From the NCBI RefSeq assembly GCF_016598575.1, contig NZ_CP066801.1, forward strand, positions 3,348,001 through 3,412,000: a stretch of DNA of 64,000 bases, given 5' to 3'. The notes beneath the pieces are model-generated. The model worked only from the letters and a program-made list of their open reading frames with translations, did not search any database and was not told where the DNA came from. The first letter of the stretch is position 1; each line of letters starts with the position of its first letter. Below, in pieces: positions 32,521 to 41,335 of this stretch. The position numbers and the translations under genes were made by a program. Source of the stretch: Streptomyces sp. HSG2 (GTDB taxonomy: Bacteria; Actinomycetota; Actinomycetes; Streptomycetales; Streptomycetaceae).

Positions 32521-33645
32521 GTGACCGTCGACGACACGGGCCCCGGGGCGGAGGGAGACGACGGGCTGGAGCCGCGGCGCGCCGATTCCGCCGAGGACCC
32601 GCTGGCGCTGCGTCTGGAACACCTCATCCTCGGTGCCGAGCGTCGTTACACCCCCTTCCAGGCCGCCCGCAGCGCCGGCGTTTCGGTGGAGCTGGCCACC
32701 CGGTTCTGGCGGGCCATGGGCTTCGCCGACATCGGCCAGGCCAAGGCCCTCACCGAGGCGGACGTCCTCGCCCTTCGCCGGCTCTCCGGGTTGGTCGAGG
32801 CGGGGCTGCTCAGCGAGGCGATGGCGGTCCAGGTGGCGCGGTCCACCGGCCAGACCACCGCCCGGCTGGCGGACTGGCAGATCGACTCGTTCCTGGAGGG
32901 GCTGACCGAGCCCCCGGAGCCGGGAATGACCCGGACCGAGGTCACGTACCCCCTGATAGAGCTGCTGCTTCCGGAGTTGCAGGAGTTCCTGGTCTATGTG
33001 TGGCGGCGCCAGCTCGCCGCCGCGACGGGCCGGGTCGTCCAGGTCGCCGACGACGAGGAGATGGTCGACCGTCGGCTCGCCGTGGCCTTCGCCGACCTGG
33101 TCGGGTTCACCCGGTTGACGCGCCGGATGGAGGAGGAGGAACTCGGCGAACTGGTCGAGGCGTTCGAGACCACCGCCGCGGACCTGGTCGCCGCCCGGGG
33201 CGGTCGGCTCATCAAGACCCTCGGCGACGAGGTGCTGTACGCGGCGGACGACGCCGGCACGGCGGCCGAGATCGCCGTCGAACTGATCGAGACGATGGCC
33301 GCCGACCAGACCATGCCCGAGCTGCGGGTCGGCATGGCCTTCGGCACCGTCACCACGCGGATGGGCGACGTCTTCGGCACGACCGTGAACCTGGCGTCCC
33401 GACTCACCTCGATAGCGCCCCGGGACGCCGTCCTCGTCGACGCCGCCTTCGCCGAGGAACTGGTCAGGGGCGAGGCCGCGCCCGCCTCGGAGGCGACGCA
33501 CGACGAGCAGGTCGCCGAGGCGCGGAAGCGGGGCGCTGAGCCGCCCTGGTACCCCTTCGCGCTCCGACCCGTGTGGCAGCGGCCGGTGCGCGGTCTCGGG
33601 GTCGTGGAACCCTGGTTGCTCACCCGGCGGGGCGCGGAGTCGTAG
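32521..33645 (+). CDS. cya: adenylate cyclase, class III
   Basis: A 374-residue cytosolic cyclase that makes cAMP from ATP. The N-terminal half (about 1-165) is a helical region seen in the actinobacterial Cya; the catalytic domain (about 180-300) has the first metal Asp in VAFADLVGFTRL, the second in IKTLGDEVLYA and the GTTVNLASRL segment. In S. coelicolor cya (SCO4928) is needed for timely germination and development through the cAMP receptor protein. The start is GTG at 32521 after GGAAGGG. Confidence 0.9.
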   Translation: MTVDDTGPGAEGDDGLEPRRADSAEDPLALRLEHLILGAERRYTPFQAARSAGVSVELATRFWRAMGFADIGQAKALTEADVLALRRLSGLVEAGLLSEAMAVQVARSTGQTTARLADWQIDSFLEGLTEPPEPGMTRTEVTYPLIELLLPELQEFLVYVWRRQLAAATGRVVQVADDEEMVDRRLAVAFADLVGFTRLTRRMEEEELGELVEAFETTAADLVAARGGRLIKTLGDEVLYAADDAGTAAEIAVELIETMAADQTMPELRVGMAFGTVTTRMGDVFGTTVNLASRLTSIAPRDAVLVDAAFAEELVRGEAAPASEATHDEQVAEARKRGAEPPWYPFALRPVWQRPVRGLGVVEPWLLTRRGAES

Positions 33646-33698
33646 ACCGACTCGCCCGCGCCCGCCGCGCTGAACCCTCGCGGGCCGGAACGGCCGTC

Positions 33699-34664
33699 TC
33701 AGCGCGGGAGAACCGCGCAGATTCGGACCACCGGGAGGCACACGGCCGGCGCCCCGGGACGCGGCGCGGGCCCGGTCGCCTCCGCGGCAGGTGCCGGGGC
33801 CGGAGGCGGGGGCGGAACGGGCGCGCCCGCTTCCGCCCCCGCGGCCGATCCGCCGCTCCCCGTCGGTCGCGCGGGCGGCGGGTCGGGCTCACGGGGTGCC
33901 GGGCGGGGTGTCGCCGGCGGCGGCGCCTTGGACCCCGAACGGCCCGCGCCGGGCCGGGCGGCCTTCCTCGTGGGCGCCGGCGGCTCCTCTCTCGCCGCCG
34001 ACCCGCCGCCGGAGTCCGCGAGGGCCGGCGGGCTCGGCGCCGCCGGGGTGTCGGGCCGGCCGAGCGGCGGCACGCCCGTGGAGAAGCCCCCGAGCGCGCT
34101 CTCGGCGGTCCGGGCCCGTCCGGTGCCCAGGGAGGTCCCCGTCGGCTCGTCCTCCGGGACCGGGGCGGATCGAGGGCCGGCGGAACCCGGTGTGCTCCCG
34201 CCCGCCCCGGCCGGGACGTCGGCGGTGTTCTCGGCCACGACCCGAGGGGCGCCGCCGGGGGTGGGCCCGGGGTTCTCGGCCGTGGGACGCGCGCGCTCCG
34301 AGGGCTGGGGCGAGGCGAGGGGGCGTGCCTGCGTGGTGGCGTCGTGCCCACCGCCGCCGGGTTCGCTCGCGAGACGGGCCAGCCCCAGGACGCCGACGGC
34401 CAGGGTGAACCCCCCGACAGCCAGTAGCGACCGACGAGGACGGGGGCGACGGTGTCGCCCCCGAGCCCCCGGAAACGGCGCTCTCGGCCGGCTCGGCGCG
34501 CGAGGCCGGCCCCCCGTGGCTCCGGTCGCCGCCGCCCCCCGGACGCCCTGGGCGGACGCGCCCCCCGCCGCGGGCGGACCGGTCGGTTGCCGTGGGGCGA
34601 CCGCGGCCGGCGCGATCGCCCCACCCGGTGCGGGTGTGGACGTGGGTGTGATGACGGTGCGCAT
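33699..34664 (-). CDS. Pro/Ala/Gly-rich single-pass membrane protein
   Basis: A 321-residue protein of very biased composition. A short Pro/Ala/Arg-rich cytosolic part is followed by one membrane helix (RRSLLAVGGFTLAVGVLGLA, about 80-97) and about 220 extracellular residues made almost entirely of Pro, Ala, Gly, Arg, Ser and Thr, with Cys only near the end (VCLPVVRICAVLPR). I recognise no domain. The good ribosome site GGGAGGGG before the ATG at 34664 and the clear membrane segment favour a real gene, while the composition leaves some doubt. It may span or decorate the cell wall. Confidence 0.6.
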   Translation of the reverse strand: MRTVITPTSTPAPGGAIAPAAVAPRQPTGPPAAGGASAQGVRGAAATGATGGRPRAPSRPRAPFPGARGRHRRPRPRRSLLAVGGFTLAVGVLGLARLASEPGGGGHDATTQARPLASPQPSERARPTAENPGPTPGGAPRVVAENTADVPAGAGGSTPGSAGPRSAPVPEDEPTGTSLGTGRARTAESALGGFSTGVPPLGRPDTPAAPSPPALADSGGGSAAREEPPAPTRKAARPGAGRSGSKAPPPATPRPAPREPDPPPARPTGSGGSAAGAEAGAPVPPPPPAPAPAAEATGPAPRPGAPAVCLPVVRICAVLPR

Positions 34665-34775
34665 GCTCCCCTCCCGGTGCGCGTCCCCCCGGAGCGCCCC
34701 TGGTGAGCGCACGCTACGCCCGGGTCCGGGTACGGGACACGGCAGAACCACCGACATCACTCGAACGGGTTGACG

Positions 34776-34807
34776 GGGGGTGACGTCGCGACCGGGGGTG
34801 ACGTCGC
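34776..34807. repeat. 14-bp direct repeats, candidate operator
   Basis: GGGGGTGACGTCGC occurs at 34776-34789 and again at 34794-34807, 18 bp apart, in the divergent region between the Pro-rich protein gene and the enoyl-CoA hydratase gene. Each contains the palindrome TGACGTCG/GACGTC. No function is known to me. Confidence 0.55.
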
Positions 34808-34873
34808 TTCCTCGTGGTGCGGGAGGGGTGTCGCCATGCCCGGGCACCTGGGATGATCGGAGCGTTCGACGTT

Positions 34874-34890
34874 GTTAACCCGCGTTAACC
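34874..34890. promoter_or_regulatory. GTTAACC repeats before enoyl-CoA hydratase gene
   Basis: GTTAACC-CGC-GTTAACC: two copies of a palindromic hexamer with 10-bp spacing, that is one helical turn, ending just before the GGAGG ribosome site at 34891. This is an operator-like arrangement with rare A/T-rich sequence; the binding protein is unknown. Confidence 0.55.
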
Positions 34891-34900
34891 GGAGGGTGTC

Positions 34901-35701
34901 ATGGGCGAGGAGCGATTCGGGGACGTCGTCGCGGTCCGGCGGTCGGAGGACGGTCGGGTCGCCGAGCTGGTCCTCGACCGGCCGAAGGCGATGAACGCCG
35001 TGTCCACGGCGATGGCCGGGGCGATCCGCGACGCCTGCGCCGCCCTCGCCGACGACAGGGAGGTCCGGGCGGTGGTCCTGACTTCGACGCACGCGCGGGC
35101 GTTCTGTGTCGGCGCCGACCTCAAGGAGCGCGATTCCTTCACCGACGCGGACCTGCTGCGCCAGCGCCCGGTGACGCGCGCCGCGTACACGGCCGTCCTG
35201 GAGCTGCCGATGCCCACCGTCGCCGCGGTGGGCGGTTTCGCCCTCGGCGGGGGGTTCGAGCTGGCGCTCTCCTGCGACGTGATCGTGGCCGACGCCACGG
35301 CGGTCGTGGGGTTGCCCGAGGTGTCCGTGGGCGTCATCCCCGGCGGCGGCGGTACGCAGCTGCTGCCCCGGAGGGTCGGCGCGGCGCGCGCCGCCGAGCT
35401 GGTCTTCACCGCTCGACGGGTGGCCGCCGACGAGGCGCGGCGGCTGGGCATCGTGGACGAGTTGGTGGCGGAGGGGGAGGCGCGGGGGGAGGCGCTTGCG
35501 CTGGCCGCCCGGATGGCCGCCAACTCCCCGGTCGGGCTCCGCGCCGCCAAGCGGGCGCTGCGGCTCGGCCAGGGGCTCGACCTGAGGGCCGGGCTGGAGG
35601 TCGAGGACGCGGCGTGGCGGGCCGTGGCGTTCTCCGGGGATCGGGCGGAGGGCGTGGCCGCCTTCAACGAGAAGCGGGAGCCCCGCTGGCCCGGGGAGTG
35701 A
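34901..35701 (+). CDS. enoyl-CoA hydratase/isomerase family protein
   Basis: A 266-residue crotonase-fold enzyme. Visible are the CoA-binding ARAFCVGADLKER segment, AVGGFALGGGFELALSCD with the oxyanion-hole Gly and PEVSVGVIPGGGGTQLLPRRVG with the catalytic Glu region. It likely hydrates trans-2-enoyl-CoA in fatty-acid or branched-chain breakdown; the substrate is not predictable. The ATG at 34901 has a GGAGG site. It is a single gene preceded by two sets of repeats that may bind regulators. Confidence 0.87.
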   Translation: MGEERFGDVVAVRRSEDGRVAELVLDRPKAMNAVSTAMAGAIRDACAALADDREVRAVVLTSTHARAFCVGADLKERDSFTDADLLRQRPVTRAAYTAVLELPMPTVAAVGGFALGGGFELALSCDVIVADATAVVGLPEVSVGVIPGGGGTQLLPRRVGAARAAELVFTARRVAADEARRLGIVDELVAEGEARGEALALAARMAANSPVGLRAAKRALRLGQGLDLRAGLEVEDAAWRAVAFSGDRAEGVAAFNEKREPRWPGE

Positions 35702-35807
35702 GGGGGCGGCACCACCGGTGGATCGGGGCGCGGTGCAGGGGGCGGGGCGGCGAACATGTGCCCGGGTGAGATATCACGTTTGCCCGGAATGTCTCTACTC
35801 TGGGGTG

Positions 35808-36959
35808 ATGGGTGAGGACAGGCGGCTCGCGGCCGTCGTCGCGCTGGCACAGGGCATGGCCGCCGCGCGGAGTTCCCGCGACGTCTGGCGCGCCGCCGCC
35901 CTGGGCGGCTGCCGCGCGCTGGGCGGTGGCTTCGCGGCGCTGTCGGTGTGGGAACGGGGGCTGGGCAGGCTCCGCGTCCTGGTGAACGTGGGGGAGCGGG
36001 CCCCGGACGAGGAGGAGTTCCCCGAGGACGAGTCCTACCCGGTGCACCAGTTCGCGGAGATTACCGAGTTCCTCCACGAACGCTGGGCGGGCGGCGGCGA
36101 GCCCGGTGCCTGGGTGGAGACCGCCGAGGGTCCGGCCGCCGGGCGCCCGGGATACGTGCACCAACGGGTGGCCGCGCTGCGCCACCGAGGACGGGGCTGC
36201 TGTGTCGTCGCCCCGATCGTCCTGCACGGCCGGGCCTGGGGGGAGCTGTACGTGGCGCGGCCCGTCGGCGCGCCGCCCTTCGGTCGAGCCGACGCCGACT
36301 TCGCCACCGTCCTGGCCGCGGTGGTCGCCGCCGGGATCGCGCAGACCGAGCGCTTGGAGGAGGTGCGCCGATTGGCCTTCACCGACGCGCTCACCGGCCT
36401 GGCCAACCGCCGGGCGGTGGACGCCGGACTGGAGGAGGCGGTCGAGCGCCACCTGCGGGACGGTGTGGTCGTCAGCCTCGTCGTCTGCGATCTGAACGGG
36501 CTCAAGCGCGTCAACGACACCCACGGGCACGCCGTGGGAGACCGACTCCTGGAGCGGTTCGGCTGTGTGCTCTCGCGGTGCGGGGCGATGGTTCCCGGTG
36601 CGCTCGTGGCACGGCTCGGCGGCGACGAGTTCTGCCTGCTCTCGGTCGGTCCGGCGGCCGACGTGGTGGTCGGGGTCGCCGACGAGCTGTGCCGTCGGGC
36701 GGGTGAGTTGGAGCTCGGCGACGGCGTGGCGTGCGGGGTGGCGTCCACCGAGGACCCGATCGGACCGGTCGGCTCGGCCCGGCGTCTCTTCCGGCTGGCC
36801 GACGCGGCCCAGTACCAGGCGAAGGCGGAGGGCGCGGAACGCCCGGTCGTCGCCGGGCGGGGCGGTCCGGCGGACCCGGTCGTGGCGCTGGCCGACGAGC
36901 CCTCCTCGCGGGGCGAGGGCGGAGAGCGTCGCCGCTTCCGAGGGCGGCGAGCGCCATAG
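35808..36959 (+). CDS. cdgE: diguanylate cyclase (GAF-GGDEF)
   Basis: A 383-residue protein with a GAF-like sensor domain (about 10-180) and a GGDEF domain (about 190-345) with an intact active-site loop RLGGDEF and the nucleotide-binding FTDALTGLANRRAVD. The inhibitory RxxD site that normally lies a few residues before GGDEF is absent (the stretch reads VPGALVARLGGDEF), so product inhibition at this site is not expected. Position matches cdgE (SCO4931, from memory). In Streptomyces c-di-GMP acts through BldD and RsiG to hold back sporulation. The ATG at 35808 is preceded by no clear Shine-Dalgarno sequence. Confidence 0.85.
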   Translation: MGEDRRLAAVVALAQGMAAARSSRDVWRAAALGGCRALGGGFAALSVWERGLGRLRVLVNVGERAPDEEEFPEDESYPVHQFAEITEFLHERWAGGGEPGAWVETAEGPAAGRPGYVHQRVAALRHRGRGCCVVAPIVLHGRAWGELYVARPVGAPPFGRADADFATVLAAVVAAGIAQTERLEEVRRLAFTDALTGLANRRAVDAGLEEAVERHLRDGVVVSLVVCDLNGLKRVNDTHGHAVGDRLLERFGCVLSRCGAMVPGALVARLGGDEFCLLSVGPAADVVVGVADELCRRAGELELGDGVACGVASTEDPIGPVGSARRLFRLADAAQYQAKAEGAERPVVAGRGGPADPVVALADEPSSRGEGGERRRFRGRRAP

Positions 36960-36980
36960 GGAGGGGGTGCGCGACAGCCT

Positions 36981-37010
36981 GGTGACATCCCTGAATTCAG
37001 TGCGTACTCT
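36981..37010 (+). promoter_or_regulatory. hutH promoter, probably leaderless
   Basis: GGTGAC (36981-36986), an 18-nt spacer and TACTCT (37005-37010) place the start of transcription on or next to the ATG at 37018. The spacer holds the palindrome CTGAATTCAG (36991-37000), a good spot for a repressor. Confidence 0.55.
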
Positions 37011-37017
37011 CCTGAAT

Positions 37018-38562
37018 ATGGATATGCGCCAGGTGGTGGTCGGGACCTCCGGGGTCACCGCGTCCGATGTCCTCGCCGTCGCGCGGGGCGACGCCCGCGT
37101 CGAGCTCTCCGAGGGCGCGCTGGCCGCTCTCGCCGCCTCGCGCGAGATCGTCGACGCCCTGGCGGCAAAGCCCGAGCCGGTATACGGCGTCAGCACCGGT
37201 TTCGGCGCGCTCGCCACCCGACACATCGGCCCCGAGCTTCGGGCCCGGCTCCAACGCAACATCGTGCGCTCGCACGCGGCGGGCATGGGACCCCGGGTCG
37301 AGCGGGAGGTGGTGCGGGCCTTGATGTTCCTCCGGCTGAAGACGCTCTGCTCCGGCCGCACCGGGGTCCGCCCCGAGCTGGCCCGGACGATGGCGGACCT
37401 GCTGAACGCCGGCATCACCCCGGTCGTGCACGAGTACGGCTCGCTCGGCTGCTCGGGGGACCTGGCACCGTTGTCCCACTGCGCCCTCGCGCTCATGGGC
37501 GAGGGAGACGCCGAGGGCCCCGACGGCATCCCCCGCCCGGCCGGCGAACTGCTCGACGCGCATGGGATCCGCCCCGTGGAACTGCGAGAGAAGGAAGGAC
37601 TGGCCCTGCTCAACGGCACGGACGGCATGCTCGGCATGCTGATCCTGGCCTTGTCGGACCTGGCCCGCCTCTACACCTGCGCCGACATCACCGCGGCGCT
37701 CACCCTGGAGGCGTTGCTGGGCACCGACCGGGTCCTCGCCCCGGAGCTGCACGCGATCCGCCCGCACCCCGGGCAGGCCGCCAGCGCCGCCAACATGCTC
37801 GCCGTGCTGGAGGGCTCCGGGATGACCGGCCACCACCAGGACGAAGCGCCCCGGGTCCAGGACGCCTACTCCGTGCGCTGCGCCCCGCAGGTGGCCGGGG
37901 CCGGTCGGGACACCCTGGCCCACGCGCGGCTCGTCGCCGAGCGGGAGTTGGCGTCCTCGGTGGACAACCCGGTGGTCCTGCCCGACGGCCGGGTCGAGTC
38001 CAACGGCAACTTCCACGGCGCGCCCGTCGGCTACGTCCTCGACTTCCTGGCCATCGCCGTCGCCGACCTGGGCTCGATCGCCGAGAGGCGCACCGACCGG
38101 CTGCTGGATCGCCACCGCAGCCACGGGTTGCCGCCCTTCCTCGCCGACGACCCCGGTGTGGACTCCGGTCTGATGATCGCCCAGTACACGCAGGCGGCGT
38201 TGGTCGCGGAGCTGAAGCGGTTGGCCGTGCCGGCCTCGGCGGACTCCATCCCGTCCTCGGCGATGCAGGAGGACCACGTGTCGATGGGATGGTCGGCGGC
38301 GCGCAAGTTGCGCACGGCCGTCGACCACCTCACGCGGATCCTCGCGATCGAGTCGTACACCGCCTGTCGGGCGATCCGGCTGAGAAACGGTCTCGTCCCG
38401 GCGCCAGCCACCAGCGCCGTGGTCGCCGCCGTGCGGGAGGCCGGGGTCGAGGGTCCCGGGCCCGATCGCTTCCTCGCCCCGGATCTGCGGGCGATGGAGA
38501 GCCTGGTCCGGGACGGCGGGCTGGTCGCGGCGGCGGAGTCGGTCACCGGGCCGCTGCGCTAG
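37018..38562 (+). CDS. hutH: histidine ammonia-lyase
   Basis: A 514-residue enzyme that removes ammonia from histidine to give urocanate, the first step of histidine use. The MIO cofactor forms from CSG in EYGSLGCSGDLAPLSH (Cys instead of the usual Ala is normal for streptomycetes), and the tyrosine and other active-site segments (VYGVSTGFGALATRH, SVDNPVV, QEDHVSMGW) are present. There is no ribosome site before the ATG at 37018 or 37024, which fits a leaderless mRNA. It stands alone here; other hut genes are not in the window. Confidence 0.94.
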   Translation: MDMRQVVVGTSGVTASDVLAVARGDARVELSEGALAALAASREIVDALAAKPEPVYGVSTGFGALATRHIGPELRARLQRNIVRSHAAGMGPRVEREVVRALMFLRLKTLCSGRTGVRPELARTMADLLNAGITPVVHEYGSLGCSGDLAPLSHCALALMGEGDAEGPDGIPRPAGELLDAHGIRPVELREKEGLALLNGTDGMLGMLILALSDLARLYTCADITAALTLEALLGTDRVLAPELHAIRPHPGQAASAANMLAVLEGSGMTGHHQDEAPRVQDAYSVRCAPQVAGAGRDTLAHARLVAERELASSVDNPVVLPDGRVESNGNFHGAPVGYVLDFLAIAVADLGSIAERRTDRLLDRHRSHGLPPFLADDPGVDSGLMIAQYTQAALVAELKRLAVPASADSIPSSAMQEDHVSMGWSAARKLRTAVDHLTRILAIESYTACRAIRLRNGLVPAPATSAVVAAVREAGVEGPGPDRFLAPDLRAMESLVRDGGLVAAAESVTGPLR

Positions 38563-38688
38563 GTGCCCCGTGGGGGACCGTCCGGCCGCTCGCCCAAGGC
38601 CCGGGCGGCGGGCCCGGCCGGAGGGGCGAGGGGCGGGCGACCGGGGTCCGTCCATCTCGGACCGCGCGAGGAGCCGAGGGGGCGGGTG

Positions 38689-39003
38689 TCAGAACCCGAG
38701 TCGCTCTCGCCGCACCGAGTACGCCACGAACCCGGCGCCGACCGTCAGGAACGCGGTGCCCCCGACGAGGAACGGCGTGCTGTCGAACGTGCCCGTGTCG
38801 GCCAGCAGGGCCTGCCGGTCCGTCGCCTCCGGGTCCGTCGCGGCCCGTGCGACCTCCCCGGTGGTCGGCTGCGACGACCGTGTCCCGAGGGCGTCCGAGG
38901 TCGCTCTGCCCGAGGAGGCGTTGGCGGAGGGGACGAACCACAGGGCGCACAGGACCGAGCCCGCCGCGACGGCGGTCAGCAGTGGACGGCGGGCGGACGA
39001 CAC
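38689..39003 (-). CDS. LAXTG surface protein, sortase substrate
   Basis: A 104-residue protein with a signal peptide (SSARRPLLTAVAAGSVLCALWFVPSANA), a short Ser/Thr-rich mature part and a C-terminal sorting signal: LADTG, then a hydrophobic stretch (FLVGGTAFLTVGAGFVAY) and the basic tail SVRRERLGF. LAXTG is the motif used by class E sortases of Streptomyces. The start is the GTG at 39003, which has AAGGAG at a good distance; an ATG 13 codons upstream lacks one and would spoil the signal peptide. Function beyond cell-wall attachment is unknown. Confidence 0.8.
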   Translation of the reverse strand: MSSARRPLLTAVAAGSVLCALWFVPSANASSGRATSDALGTRSSQPTTGEVARAATDPEATDRQALLADTGTFDSTPFLVGGTAFLTVGAGFVAYSVRRERLGF

Positions 39004-39112
39004 GAAATATCGATCTCCTTGCGGCGCTGGCGATTTGGCCATGTGGGGCGATGTTAGTGAAAGGCGCGGGTCACGGGAAAGTCACAGGACCACTTCGCCG
39101 TACTCTCCGGGC

Positions 39113-39523
39113 ATGAGCACACCTGAGACATCACGCTTTGTACGCCTCCGTGTCGACCTGGTCCTGGAGGTCGAGGACGAGGAGGCCCTGACCGGCGCGG
39201 CCCTCCAACGCGTCGCCGCCGACGAGGCGCTGCCCGCGGCCGAGCGCGCGCACGCCGAGACCGCAGTGACGGAGGACGTCGCGGAGGCCCTCGCCCATCT
39301 CGTCGACCCGTTCGACCTGGTGGCAGAGGTGCCCGGGGTGGAGCTTCGGCAGGCGTCCTGGAGCGGCGAGCGGATCGACGAGGACCCGGGCCCGTCCGGC
39401 TGGGACGCCGACTGGGACGACGACGTCTACCCCGAGTACGACGAGGACGGGGAAGGGCCCGGCGAGGACGACCGGGACGCCGCCCTCGCCGCGGGCGGCC
39501 TCCGGGAGCGGGTCGCCGACTGA
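39113..39523 (+). CDS. acidic protein of unknown function
   Basis: A 136-residue protein, very acidic toward the C-terminus (DWDDDVYPEYDEDGEGPGEDDRD). I do not recognise the family; homologues seem to occur at this place in other Streptomyces. A TACTCT -10 box (39101-39106) lies 6 nt before the ATG and there is no ribosome site, so translation is probably leaderless. The hairpin terminator at 39550 follows the stop codon. Confidence 0.72.
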   Translation: MSTPETSRFVRLRVDLVLEVEDEEALTGAALQRVAADEALPAAERAHAETAVTEDVAEALAHLVDPFDLVAEVPGVELRQASWSGERIDEDPGPSGWDADWDDDVYPEYDEDGEGPGEDDRDAALAAGGLRERVAD

Positions 39524-39549
39524 GTCGAGGCGCGGCTTGGGAGAATTTT

Positions 39550-39579
39550 GACCCCGGGCGGAAACCGCGGCCCGGGGTC
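39550..39579 (+). terminator. terminator after acidic protein gene
   Basis: GACCCCGGGC (39550-39559) and GCCCGGGGTC (39570-39579) form a perfect 10-bp stem with a 10-nt loop, 27 nt after the stop codon. Confidence 0.75.
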
Positions 39580-39733
39580 CGTTCGTCCTCTTCATGAGCG
39601 CCGATCGGCGACGCCGGCCAGGCGATCCGGGAGCGACGTGGCGCGTCCCACAGCGGGGGGCCGCAGGGAACCGGGCGAGGCGGTCGTAGCGTGGGGTGGT
39701 CCGACGGGATCTTGGGGGTTGGCAACCGTGACG

Positions 39734-40999
39734 ATGGAGATGCGTGTGAAGACGGACGGGAAGCGGCGCAGGGGCATGGCGGTCGTGTCCGCGCTGCTCG
39801 GTGGCGTTCTGGTGCTCTCGGCCTGCACGGGGGGCGGGACCGACGACTCCGCGGGCGGGGACGACCAGACGTCGCAGACCAAGGTCGACAAGGCGGCGGC
39901 CGAGAAGGCGTCCGAGGCGCGGATCGAGATCACTCCCCAGGACGGCTCCACCAACGCGTCCATCAACAACTCCGCGACGGTCACGGTGAGCGAGGGGACC
40001 CTCACCGAGGTCACCATGGTCTCCAAGGACGGCACCGACGTCGACGGGGAGATATCCGAGGACGGCACGAGTTGGAAGCCCTCCGGCCAACTGGAGCGCT
40101 CCACCACCTACCGGGTGAAGGCGACCGCCCAGGACTCCGAGGGCCGGGCCGCCCACGAGAACGCCTCGTTCACGACCGTCTCGCCGGACAACAGTTTCAT
40201 CGGCACCTTCACCCCCGACGACGGCACCACGGTGGGCGTCGGCATGCCCGTGTCGATCAACTTCGACAAGGAGATCACCGACCGGGTCGCCGTCCAGGAG
40301 GGCGTCGACGTCACCAGCAGCAGTGGCCAGGAGGTCGTCTGCCACTGGTTCTCCTCCACCCGCATGGACTGCCGACCCGACGACTACTGGGAGGCCGGGT
40401 CCACCGTCACCCTGGACCTGGCCCTGGACGGCGTCGAGGGGGCCGAAGGGGTCTTCGGCGTCCAGCAGAAGACGGTCGGTTTCACCGTCGGCCGGAACCA
40501 GGTCTCCTACGTGGACGCCGAGACCAAGCAGATGAGGGTCACGCGCGACGGCGAGACCGTCAAGACCATCCCGATCTCCGCCGGTTCCCCCGAGAACAAG
40601 ACCTACGAAGGCCGGATGGTGATCTCCGAGAAGTTCGTGGAGACCCGGATGAACGGCGCGACGGTCGGCTTCACCGACGACGACGGCGAGGGCGAGTACG
40701 ACATCAAGGACGTCCCGCACGCCATGCGCCTGAGTACCTCCGGCACCTTCATCCACGGCAACTACTGGGGTGCCAAGTCCATCTTCGGGACCGCCAACAC
40801 CAGCCACGGCTGCATCGGCCTCGCGGACACCAAGGGCGCCGACGACCCGGACACGCCGGGCGCCTGGTTCTACGAGAACTCCATGATCGGGGACGTGGTC
40901 GTGGTCCAGAACACCGGTGACAGCACCATCGCCCCCGACAACGGGCTCAACGGCTGGAACATGGACTGGGCGGACTGGAAGGCGGGCTCCGCCCTCTGA
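39734..40999 (+). CDS. lipoprotein L,D-transpeptidase
   Basis: A cell-wall enzyme of about 421 residues that makes 3-3 cross-links in peptidoglycan. A basic N-terminus and hydrophobic stretch end in the lipobox VLSAC, so it is lipid-anchored outside the membrane. Two Ig-like domains (about 60-280) precede the YkuD catalytic domain with the motif HGNYWGAKSIFGTANTSHGC, in which His, Ser-His-Gly-Cys give the catalytic Cys, and the end is rich in Trp. The start codon is not certain: GTG 39728, ATG 39734 or ATG 39740; none has a strong ribosome site. Confidence 0.9.
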   Translation: MEMRVKTDGKRRRGMAVVSALLGGVLVLSACTGGGTDDSAGGDDQTSQTKVDKAAAEKASEARIEITPQDGSTNASINNSATVTVSEGTLTEVTMVSKDGTDVDGEISEDGTSWKPSGQLERSTTYRVKATAQDSEGRAAHENASFTTVSPDNSFIGTFTPDDGTTVGVGMPVSINFDKEITDRVAVQEGVDVTSSSGQEVVCHWFSSTRMDCRPDDYWEAGSTVTLDLALDGVEGAEGVFGVQQKTVGFTVGRNQVSYVDAETKQMRVTRDGETVKTIPISAGSPENKTYEGRMVISEKFVETRMNGATVGFTDDDGEGEYDIKDVPHAMRLSTSGTFIHGNYWGAKSIFGTANTSHGCIGLADTKGADDPDTPGAWFYENSMIGDVVVVQNTGDSTIAPDNGLNGWNMDWADWKAGSAL

Positions 41000-41335
41000 G
41001 GCACCCGAGGCCCGCGCCCTCCTTCCCGCTTCCACGCGACCGCCGCCGTCCGCCCACCGGGCCGGGCGGCGGCGGTCGTTCGCCGCCCGCCCTGCCCGGG
41101 GCGCGGTACCGTGCGCTGACGTGTCGTCAAGATCCGGGCTGCGTAGGGGACAAGTATCCGGCCTGATCCGATGGGTGCGCCCGAAGTCGTTTCACTCGGA
41201 CCGGTCGGCCGACGTAGGCTCGTCGAACCGCCACCGCTCTCGCCGCGCGGACCGGTGTCGTGGCCCGTTCCCGTATCGGCCGACCGGCCGCGTCGGTGCG
41301 GTGTCCCAGGCCCTACCAGACTCAGGAGTCCGGAC
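41000..41335. other. intergenic region with terminator and alcohol dehydrogenase promoter
   Basis: CGACCGCCGCCG (41037-41048) and CGGCGGCGGTCG (41067-41078) form a perfect 12-bp terminator stem for the transpeptidase gene. Further on, TTCACT (41191-41196), an 18-nt spacer and TAGGCT (41215-41220) make a plausible promoter for the next gene, with a leader of about 110 nt. No gene is seen. Confidence 0.6.
41037..41078 (+). terminator. terminator after L,D-transpeptidase gene
   Basis: A perfect 12-bp GC-rich stem with an 18-nt loop, beginning 38 nt after the stop codon. Confidence 0.75.

Noticed and set aside
34741..34807. GGGGGTGACGTCGC repeats as a CRISPR-like or satellite array
   Set aside because: Only two copies, 18 bp apart, in a promoter region; an operator is the simpler explanation.
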